A DNA stretch of 40,006 nt from the NCBI GenBank assembly GCA_037138855.1, contig JBAXHO010000009.1, positions 1 to 40,006 on the forward strand, in the 5' to 3' direction. The stretch's first letter is position 1, and each line of letters opens with the position of its first letter. The notes beneath the pieces were generated by a model that saw only the letters and a list, made by a program, of their open reading frames with translations, did no database searches and was not told where the DNA came from. Positions 15,501-24,300 of the stretch are shown piece by piece. The position numbers and the translations under genes were made by a program. This stretch comes from JBAXHO01 sp037138855. GTDB lineage: Bacteria; Patescibacteriota; Dojkabacteria; B142; OLB20.

Positions 15501-18301
15501 GGAGTATTACGACAAATTATGGCATAAAAATACTTGACCAAAATATCGCTACTACGAATTACGCCATCTACACAGGTGCAGGACTCAATCGTCTAGGTGA
15601 TCAATTATCAGTAATTGGTAGTGCTAATCGTATTCAACTTATTACTAAGGGATTTAGCACACAGACTGCCAACCTACAGGAGTGGCAGAATAGTAGTGGA
15701 ACAGTGTTGGGAAGTATGAGCGGGTTGGGGAAATTGTCTCTTACAGGAGACGCTAGTTATAATGCTGGATTAGTAGTCCAAGCTGGCACACAAGCAGGAC
15801 GTAATATATCATTTAATGACTCGCTAGGTGTAGAGCGGGGATATTTTTATACATGGAATAGTGGGGATGTAATGTTAAAAGCAACAAATTCATTCACATT
15901 CGAGACAGGCGGAGGTAATTATGATTATTTTACATTTGCAGGAAAAACTAGGATGGGAAGTACACTGCAAATTGATGAAGGAAATTTATGGCTTGGTCCA
16001 AATATGGTCACAACTGCAGGACAGATTAAAGATTCTTTTCGTTTTATAACATACGCAAAGGCAAATAATTCAGTAGCGACAGCACTGCAAATGTGGCTGA
16101 CAAAGGATGATATGGTTTCTGGGAACGGTACGTTCAAACTTGCAATATCTGATTATTACGGCACTTTAACTCCAGTTGTTTTTTCAGTTAATCAGAGCGG
16201 TACAGCCACGCATTTATTAAATGCAAATGTCACAGGCCTTATCGTCAAAGCCAACTCTACTCAAACCGCTAATCTCCAAGAATGGCAAAACAGTGGGGGG
16301 ACGGTGTTGGGAGCCATTTCTGGAGCTGGATATGGCCAATTAGTTGGGCTTTCTACATACGATACTTCAACAAGTGCTGGAACGGTTGAAGCAACAAAAT
16401 TTTGCACTGGTAATGGTGAAACGAATTGTGTCACAAGTTTTTCTGCAGTAAATGTGTTTACAAAAACAGGGACAAATCTAAGCCCTACCACGGCTGGTGA
16501 TGATTTGAAACTGAATTCAAATGAATCATTAACTATTTCGGACATGACAAGTGGCAGCGTTCTTTTCGCCGGGGCAAGCGGGCTTGTAAGTCAGAGTAAT
16601 GCGAGTCTATTCTGGGATAATAGTAATGGTAGATTGGGCATCGGCACAAATTCTCCAGTCCAAGCACTCCAGCTGAGTCGCACGGATAGTAACACAATTG
16701 CGACATTTACCAATGCAGTTACGGGTACGACAAGTAGTAGTCTTCGTAGTACAGGGACGGCAGTTTCTGAATCAGGTGTATATGAAGCGTGGAGTAATCC
16801 AAGAAATGCAACTGCTTCTGATAATTCAAGAGCAAGTGTATATTTGTATAGTACGTATCCCGGATATTCCGATGTTTCAAATCCTTTAGTTGCCTCAAAT
16901 TTTGGTTTTACAATTCCAACATATGCGACAATTACTAGGATCAAGGTTGAAGTAGAAAATCTTTCCAATACACAAGGAGAAGTATCAAGTAATATTCAAT
17001 TACGAAAAGGTGGAGTAGTAGACGGAGACATTACAAATGGTAGTGATTGGCCAATTACTGAGGCTTATGAGACATTGGAAGGCGCGAACAATGATTTATG
17101 GGGCACTACATGGACTCCCAGTGAAATTAACGCCAGTGACTTTGGAGTTGGCATAAGCGCATATAATATACTCCCTATGTCTACAACTACAGCATATGTT
17201 GATCATATTCGAATAACAGTTTATTATTCGATCCCGGGTACAAATTCTTGGAGTGTTGGAGCACAATCTTCTGATTATAGTTTTCAAATTGCCAATGCCA
17301 CTTCATTTAGTTCAAATAATTATTTTATGATAACCGCAGCAGGTACAGTAGGTATAGGTACCACGGCCCCCAATCAAGGTAAGGTAGAAGTTAAAGGCGG
17401 TACGGTTTGTGTCGATACTAATAGTGATGGCAATGCTTCCAGTTGTATTGCAAGTGAATCAGATGCTAGACTCAAAACTAATGTTCAGGACCTTTCCGGC
17501 TCTTTGGAAAAGATCTTGAGTTTGCAAGGAAAAGAATTTGATTGGAATGTGAATGACGAGACAGTGCTTGCTAATTATCCTTTGATTACCAGATTCGCTG
17601 GCAATCCTCATAGTATTGGTTTGATTGCTCAGGACGTTCAGTCAATTTTTCCTGAGGCAATTATGGATGAGACCTTACCAGGTGGTTATTTGCAATTGGA
17701 TTATACTAAACTCATTGCACCAATAATTGGAGCAATTCAAGAGCAACAGGTGATGATTGAAGCATTAAAATTACAAGTTGATCCTACTTTAAGGACTGAT
17801 TTGACACAACTTCGTGCTGATCTGGATGCTCATATTGCTAATGATACCTTACAGACGACAGTTGATTCATTTACAGTTACCAATACTATGACAGCTGGAA
17901 TCGTCAAAACAAATAAGATTCAAGCGAAACAGGGTAGTGGCATCCAGTTAGTTCTAGGTGATAGTATTGACACTACTGCCTTGGAACTTCTTGACTCCAA
18001 TGGACATCAAGTGTATTCCGTCAATGCTAAAGGTAAAGTTTCGATCAATGCAGCTGCTGCTGATGCTTCTGTAGGAACAGCCAATATTGTCGCAGGAGAT
18101 ACGACATTAGTAATTACAAGTACCCAAATCAAGCCAACTTCTAAAGTTTTCGTAACAGCTAAGGTTACTCCAAGCAGTGCAATTCCAGGTATTGCTGTAA
18201 GTGCAGTCATAGATGGATCTTTTACAGTAAAAATTGATAAAGCATATTCTGATACGGTTAGTTTTGATTGGTGGATTGTCGATCCGTTGAATAACAATTA
18301 A
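12593..18301 (+). CDS. Giant secreted fibre-like protein with S74 chaperone domain
   Basis: A protein of up to 1902 aa. A signal peptide ends VFA-A at about residue 60. No ATG precedes it, so the start must be TTG; 12593 is the longest choice and the TTG at 12663 gives a more normal signal peptide. Residues about 65-200 are an INFQGKI...RKLINSVPFAYYSD module known at the start of bacterial tail-fibre-like proteins. Many degenerate GNVGIGTTSPGAKL repeats follow, with NLQEWQNSGGT modules near 15110, 15680 and 16280. A jelly-roll-like domain lies at 1382-1547. The Peptidase_S74 domain starts at Ser1623 (SDARLK, Lys1628; later HSIGLIAQDVQSIFPEA) and is followed by a coiled segment and a beta-rich C-terminal domain. 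S74 domains assist trimer folding of fibres and often cleave themselves. A surface adhesin is inferred. Confidence 0.8.
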   Translation: MLGYHYLLPIALKLRIWSINAKQNLLFFPHKRFVLLFLFFLVFFLLTLNFYLLSTPVFAAANSTINFQGKIVNKTTGTNLITGAPSCVASGADTCDFRASIYTESSGGTLLWQETHSNKEIGDYEGVFNLSLNSVCNSWTAPSGGCSGSGIVWGADDTVYLQIEFDTDGNGDFSGAETFARKLINSVPFAYYSDTAGSLSGNTAADFLRSNASDTYEGLGTNTLTVQSLLSASGRSNPLLKIEQSNNVTYDSTANLLELFQDDTGSSGGAMYLRNLGTGYALRVDDEGSDTTPFVIDASGNVGIGTASPSSELEVVSSSTSANRGIIVSQTNSTYAAKIIFRKSVDGGSVVTSNYLASFGFQPYVSSSGYIQTAGFGAYINGTVTGTAAPTDLFFYTGSTNDTTPFASNTVKMLISSSGNVGIGTTGPTANLEVAQSTTGVGTVSVGLNGTTWTGVGTRFLNTFKVGDTITSEGQTLTILTIPSNTSLTTAAVGAAISAKAYTLTGGTRLSVLGNGNVGIGTTSPGAKLDISQVATATSDKGLRIVSDANGYAGMAQIFLGVATNNPAWGIYINSNPYAADILKDSGNLKLATGSSYDIVFSPGDYSSEVMRVTSTGLVGIGTTSPGAKLQINTGANATKGLIIKANSGSQSADLQVWQNSGGSLLASISPYGTLGIGVAGNQYVGLYITHSTSRPGDDVWGGLINLSLNGNVSSATGVYGRVISGANTIASTATGTSSIVTVSTGGSAGYVNNFYGAVDVSGSAYDQKIFNGLVANLSGSVTNLYGLYLGNMSGASNNYAIYTNSGLSRLGDQLSIVGSANRIQQIVKGYSSQVVNLQEWQNSGGTKLAQVDKDGWIYTPRIGIGDPPSLYVGASINMLTSRSGDTVYGLQSNAFFTDDSYSFIGSYNLVRGFVGGKTLSNGYAGQFLVAAVSDTITTGYGAYIKGSVTSGSIGTFNGLYIDTPSKTSGSITTNYGIKILDQNIATTNYAIYTGAGLNRLGDQLSVIGSANRIQLITKGFSTQTANLQEWQNSSGTVLGSMSGLGKLSLTGDASYNAGLVVQAGTQAGRNISFNDSLGVERGYFYTWNSGDVMLKATNSFTFETGGGNYDYFTFAGKTRMGSTLQIDEGNLWLGPNMVTTAGQIKDSFRFITYAKANNSVATALQMWLTKDDMVSGNGTFKLAISDYYGTLTPVVFSVNQSGTATHLLNANVTGLIVKANSTQTANLQEWQNSGGTVLGAISGAGYGQLVGLSTYDTSTSAGTVEATKFCTGNGETNCVTSFSAVNVFTKTGTNLSPTTAGDDLKLNSNESLTISDMTSGSVLFAGASGLVSQSNASLFWDNSNGRLGIGTNSPVQALQLSRTDSNTIATFTNAVTGTTSSSLRSTGTAVSESGVYEAWSNPRNATASDNSRASVYLYSTYPGYSDVSNPLVASNFGFTIPTYATITRIKVEVENLSNTQGEVSSNIQLRKGGVVDGDITNGSDWPITEAYETLEGANNDLWGTTWTPSEINASDFGVGISAYNILPMSTTTAYVDHIRITVYYSIPGTNSWSVGAQSSDYSFQIANATSFSSNNYFMITAAGTVGIGTTAPNQGKVEVKGGTVCVDTNSDGNASSCIASESDARLKTNVQDLSGSLEKILSLQGKEFDWNVNDETVLANYPLITRFAGNPHSIGLIAQDVQSIFPEAIMDETLPGGYLQLDYTKLIAPIIGAIQEQQVMIEALKLQVDPTLRTDLTQLRADLDAHIANDTLQTTVDSFTVTNTMTAGIVKTNKIQAKQGSGIQLVLGDSIDTTALELLDSNGHQVYSVNAKGKVSINAAAADASVGTANIVAGDTTLVITSTQIKPTSKVFVTAKVTPSSAIPGIAVSAVIDGSFTVKIDKAYSDTVSFDWWIVDPLNNN
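17459..17777 (+). other. Peptidase_S74 intramolecular chaperone domain
   Basis: Within the 1902-aa gene, residues about 1623-1728 match the S74 family: SDARLKTNV at the start carries the Ser and Lys of the self-cleavage dyad, then LEKILSLQGKEFDW, HSIGLIAQDVQSIFPEA and the LDYTKLIAPIIGAIQEQQ helix. In phage endosialidases this domain is terminal; here about 170 residues follow it. Confidence 0.85.
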
Positions 18302-18371
18302 GTAAATATTCTCGAAGGATATTGCTTATCTTAAATGATAAACGTTTTTTAAATGCAAACATAATTAATAT
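18302..18371 (+). other. Spacer between the two giant genes
   Basis: Seventy bases. A weak hairpin TTATC/GATAA followed by ACGTTTTTT at about 18327-18349 could be a poor terminator. No clear promoter is seen, so the second gene may be read from the first gene's transcript. The ATG at 18372 has no Shine-Dalgarno. Confidence 0.35.
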
Positions 18372-21300
18372 ATGAAAGGAAATACAGAACAAGAACTAAA
18401 TTCTATAAAAAACTATACGCTAATATTAGCAATTGTGGGATTATGCTTACTAATCCTTTTTGTGTTTACCTTGCTTAATTTAATAAATACTGTTAGTAAG
18501 TTAAACGAATATGCTGATGCTGCTGAGTTACCGGCGACAGGGGATACGAAAATACTGGAAACTAATGACATAAAAGTTGAAAAGACAACCGATGGGTCGT
18601 ATAAGCTGACTATTGCCGATAATTTGTTAAAAGGAGGGGATAACAATACTACTTGGACAGATATTACGAATAGGCCTACAGGACTAGATGATGGAGATAA
18701 TGACACAATACTCTCAGAGACACAAGTGGAAGAATATATTACAAATGGAGCGGTTAATTTGGCTCCTGGGACAACTATTGGAGGCAGTACGATTGCTACA
18801 AAATCATGGGTGAATAGTCTTGGCTATATGACAAGCTATACGGAAACAGATCCAAGTCTTGCTACCTGGACTGGCTCTACAAATATTTCTACTGTCGGTA
18901 CGATTAATTCAGGCACCTGGAATGGTAATACTATTGGTACCGGATATTTTGATGCTTATCAGGATTTATCTGATTCAGGAAGATTGGATGACAATTCTGA
19001 TTCGGACATTCAAACAAGGCTTCAGTCAGACTCACGTTTCGTAAACGAAGGCCAAAGTAATTCTATTACAACAGGCATGATCACTAACGGGACAATTCTC
19101 TTCGGAGATTTGGCACAGAATAGCTGTACAGATGGGCAAGTGATCAAATGGGATACCGCCACTTCAGCATGGGTATGCGGTACTGATGCAGGAGGATCCA
19201 CATATAGTGCAGACGGAAATGGAGTAGAACTAACGGGATCGACTTTCGGACTGGAGCTCGACGGTACTACACTGACCAAAAGTGCAACTGGATTGAAGAT
19301 AAATGATAATTATGATGATAATTTTTTAACCACAACAACCAATTTTGGAGGAGATGTATCAGGAGTGTATTCTGGAATAATAGTAGGAGATGATTCACAT
19401 TCACATACATCAAGTACATTACCGGCAGGTATTTCATATTTGGGATCGAGTATAGAGACAGGAGAGATCACAAATGGGACAATTCTCTTCGGAGATTTGG
19501 CACAGAATAGCTGTACAAATGGACAAGTGATCAAATGGGATACTGCCACTTCGGCATGGGTCTGCGGAACAGATGCAGGAGGGACCACATATAGTGCAGA
19601 TGGAAATGGAGTAGAACTAGTAGGATCGACATTCGGGTTGGAGCTCGATGGTACTACACTGACCAAAAGTGCAACTGGATTGAAGATAAATGATAATTAT
19701 GATGATAATTTTTTAACCACAACAACCAATTTTGGAGGAGATGTATCAGGAGTGTATTCTGGAATAATAGTAGGAGATGATTCACATTCACATACATCAA
19801 GTACATTACCGGCAGGTATTTCATATTTGGGATCGAGTATAGAGACAGGAGAGATAACTAACGGCACAATTCTGTTTGGTGATTTAGCACAGAATAGTTG
19901 TACAAATGGACAAGTGATCAAATGGGATACCGCCACTTCAGCATGGGTATGTGGTACTGATTTATCAGGCTCGGCCAGTGTCTGGACCAAAACAGGTACA
20001 AATCTGAGCCCGACAACAGCAGGTGATGATGTAAAACTGAACTCCGGAGAGACTATGACTATTTCGGACATGACAAGTGGAAGTATATTATTTGCAGGTG
20101 CAAGCGGGCTTGTCAGTCAGAGTAATGCCAATCTATTTTGGGATAATGGCAACGGTAGATTAGGAATCGGCACTGCAACGCCGGGGGCCAAACTTGACGT
20201 CAATGGTAATGTAACAATTGCCTCTCCTAGCTATGTAGTTGCATCAAATAAATTATCAGTCGGTGGATCTATATCATTGCAGAACATGGCTGACACTGAT
20301 GGCTTTTATGGAATTGAGTTTAAAAGTGGGAGTAGTTATTACAGTCAATCAGCGATGATGGGGGCGAATCGCATAGCAGGTGTGGTAGATTCTTATCAAT
20401 TTCTAGGCTCTCTAAGTGAACCGATTATGACGATAAAAAATAATCGGACCGGAAGCAATGGTCTTTTGCCAGGTAATGTTGGCATCGGAACAATTTCTCC
20501 TGGAGCAAAGCTACAAATTGATACAGGTATTGATGAAAAGGGCTTGATAGTGAAAGGAATGGCTAGCCAAACTGCTAATTTACAGGAATGGCAAAATAGT
20601 GGGGGAACGGCGTTCGCAACCATATCAGCGACCGGAGTAGGACAAGTCTTAGGACTTTCAACATTTGATACTACAGTGACATCGGGAACGGTTGAAGCCA
20701 CAAAATTTTGCACTGGCAATGGTGAGACGAATTGTGTGACCGATTTTTCATCTTTAGGCGGTGGGGGTGGTGTTTGGACGAAAACTGGAACAGATTTGAG
20801 TCCATCGACAGCGGGAGATGATGTTAAACTTAAAACTGGCAGCACACTCACAATGTCGGACATTACAAGCGGCAGTATTTTATTTGCCGGAGCAAGCGGT
20901 TTAGTTAGCCAAAGTAATGCTAATTTATTCTGGGATAATACTAATGGCAGGTTAGGGATTGGCACTGCAAGCCCTCTTGTGCCTTTACAGGTTAATGGAA
21001 ATGCAATTTTTGGGTCTAATGGAGCGGGTGGAGGCTCAGCAGTAGCCTCGCCAGAAAATGTCTCTTTTGGAAACACTTATGGTACTGGTTCTCCTGGCAG
21101 TCAAGCAAATCTTAAATGGGATATGTACAATGCGAATGGGTCAAACCGTTATGGCATAGGCATGTCAGCTGGACTGATGGAGTTCCAAGCAGGAAGTAAT
21201 AACGATGGTAATTTTGCATGGTATACCGGTTCTAGCACCGAGCGAATGAGGCTTACGACCGCAGGTAACGTTGGTATCGGGACCTCAAATCCGGAATCAA

Positions 21301-24300
21301 AATTACAAATAGGATCTCCCAATGTAAGTGAGGTTGTTGGAAGTATTCCTGTGCTTAGAGTTTTAGGTAATCCGCTTAGCAACTCTTCTGAAACATTGTT
21401 ACGACTAAATAGACCTCTTTCCTCCGGAAATTTTTATAGTGGTGGTGTTGATTTTAATGTATATTCATATGGCACAGCAGGTTCACCTTATTATCCCAAA
21501 ACACAATTAGACATTGCTTTGAAATCAACTGCTGGTTTGACAGAAACTGGCAATATGATAGTAATATCATTGCGAGATAATGGGTTTGTTGGTATTGGGA
21601 ATACGAGTCCCAGTGCTACATTAGATGTGACTGGTGATATTTATTTAACTTCTGGACTTTCCACATTTCGGACGGCAGTATCAGATGGTACTGTTGAAGC
21701 TACTAAATTCTGTACCGGTGATGGTGAAGCGAATTGTGTGACCGATTTTTCATCTTTAGGCGGTGGGGGTGGTGTCTGGACGAAAACTGGAACAGATTTG
21801 AGTCCGACAACTTCAGGAGATGATGTCAAACTTAATGCTGGAAGCACACTCACAATGTCTGATATGACCAGCGGAAGTATTTTGTTCGCAGGTGCAAGCG
21901 GACTGGTAAGTCAGAGTAATTCAAGTTTATATTGGGATAATGCAAATAGCAGACTCGGAATTGGAAAAACAAATCCAAGCTATTCAGTTGATTCATCTGG
22001 ATATGTAAATGGAACAGGCATTTGTATAAATGGAGATTGCAAAACTGCGTGGGTAGGTAATCAGGGTGCGATTTATGAAAAGTGGGATCCTGATGCGCCG
22101 CCATTGACACCTTCTGCTTATGATGATGAATTTAATGATAGCTCAATTAGTGGAAATTGGTCGACCTCCGTTTCCAGTAATTCTGCTATCTCGGAGGCAG
22201 ATTCTGATTTTGTAATTAATCGGATTGTAGGAGGCAGTGATTCTGTGGACGGTATTTATAAAAATCTTCCTGTCGGAAACTTTACAATTACTACTAAAAT
22301 TAGTGTGTTGACAACAAGGGCTAATTATACGTTAGGGGGGTTGCAGTTACTTGAGAATGGGGGAAGTAATAGTACCAGGATTAATTCTATTCATCTTTGG
22401 GTGTCAGGGGGCTCGTTAGGCGTTGAGGTTGACAATTGGACTAATAAAACTACATATTCAGGTACTGTTTTTCAGAATTCTCTAAATATTGGAAATCCTA
22501 CGGTTTATTTAAGAATTCGTCGTAATGCCTCAACTTATTATTATGATTATTCATATGACGGCAAAGGTTGGATAAATTTAGTTTCTACAACTTTGGCCTA
22601 TACTCCACAACATATGGGAGTTTTCGAAACTGCTCCTAATGGATCAGCAAACTCGACTGCAAAATTTGACTTTTTTCGCTACATTGGATCTGATTTAGGA
22701 CCAAACGGCATTTTAAGTGGCAGGACTGTTCCAATTGGCGCTAGTAACATGGCAATAGGTCTATCTGTTGGCAGTGGTATAACCGGATCGGCACTTTTTG
22801 TGGATTCCAATGGTTATCTTGCTCAGGATAATGCAAATTATTTCTGGGATAATACGAATAAACGACTGGGAATCGGGACAAATGCACCAGGTGCAAAATT
22901 GCAGATCAATACTGGTGCAGATAGTGCAATCGGAATGATAATCAAGGCAAATTCAGGGACACAAAGTGGAAGTCTTCAGGAATGGCAAAACAGTGGAGGG
23001 ACTGCGCTTGCAAAAATTTCAGCAGCTGGGGTAGGACAGGTGTTGGGACTTTCCACATTTGACACCACAGTGACATCAGGGACGGTTGAAGCCACAAAAT
23101 TTTGCACTGGCAATGGTGAAACGAATTGCGTAACCAGTTTTTCCTCATTGGCTAGTAGCATTTGGACACGCACCGGAACTGATTTAAGTCCAACAACAGC
23201 TGGGGATGATGTAAAACTTAATGCTGGAAGCACACTTACAATGTCCGACATGACCAGCGGAAGTATATTATTTGCTGGGGCAAGTGGGCTGGTAAGTCAA
23301 AGTAATTCGAGTTTATTCTGGGACAATACAAATGGGAGATTAGGGATTGGAACGGCGTCCCCTGCAGTTGCATTGGATGTTCTTGGTCAGTTAAATCTAA
23401 AAGCTACAGCTTCACAGATATATGGCATTAAGATGACAAATAGAAATGCAACTCAATCTTGGGTGTTTGGAACTGATGCATCGAGTGTAGATGATGGCAA
23501 ATTCTATCTCGCAAAATATGGCTTTGAACCTTCCTTTCAGATAGATACAGCAGGTAAAGTCGCCATTGGCCCAGCAACTACTTGGTGGTCAGGATATGGT
23601 GGTCAAGGAGTGCTTAGTGTCGTATCAGGCAATGTAGATTCTCCTACACTTACATTAAAAAGCACAGCAGCGACTAAACAATCATTTTATTCTTCTAGTA
23701 ATGATATAGAAAAGACATTAGCATCTATAGTTTATGGTTCGAGTGCTCCTGGTACTATGTTTGGGCAACCAAGAGCGAATGCAGCCGTTTTATTAAGTCT
23801 TGGTTCTCCCAGTTCGTTTATGATAGGTTCACTCGAAAATACACCAATTATCTTCGGACAAAATAATTTAGAAAGAATGAGAATCGATACAACAACTGGC
23901 AATGTCGGCATTGGGACGACTTCACCTAGTAAAGCGATAGAAGTAGGGAATGGGGGTTCGATTAAATTATCCGGAGGTACGGCTTCAGGACAAGGTAACA
24001 TTGAATTTGGTGCAGTAGCGAATGCTTCTTATGATACCAATTTAATGTATCTTTCTTCGACTGATCAGACAGGCGGTTATGTTTTTGGAAGCACACCGCA
24101 ATTTTTTGGTACGACAGGACCATATTTTGGTGGCAGAGGCAATACTTATTCGGCATTTTCCGGTCAAAGAGGTAATTTGTTTTTGAGTGCTGGTAGTCCC
24201 ACAACTCCAGGTGCAACAGAAGGAAGGATAACATTTTTTTCTGGTGCCTCATTGTTGCGAATGGTTATTGATAAGGATGGAAATATTGGTATGGGAACTA

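Noticed and set aside
20396..21076. Long antisense open frame (226 codons) in the 2968-aa gene
   Set aside because: It mirrors the repetitive coding strand, recurs wherever the same module occurs, and has no plausible start region or protein features.
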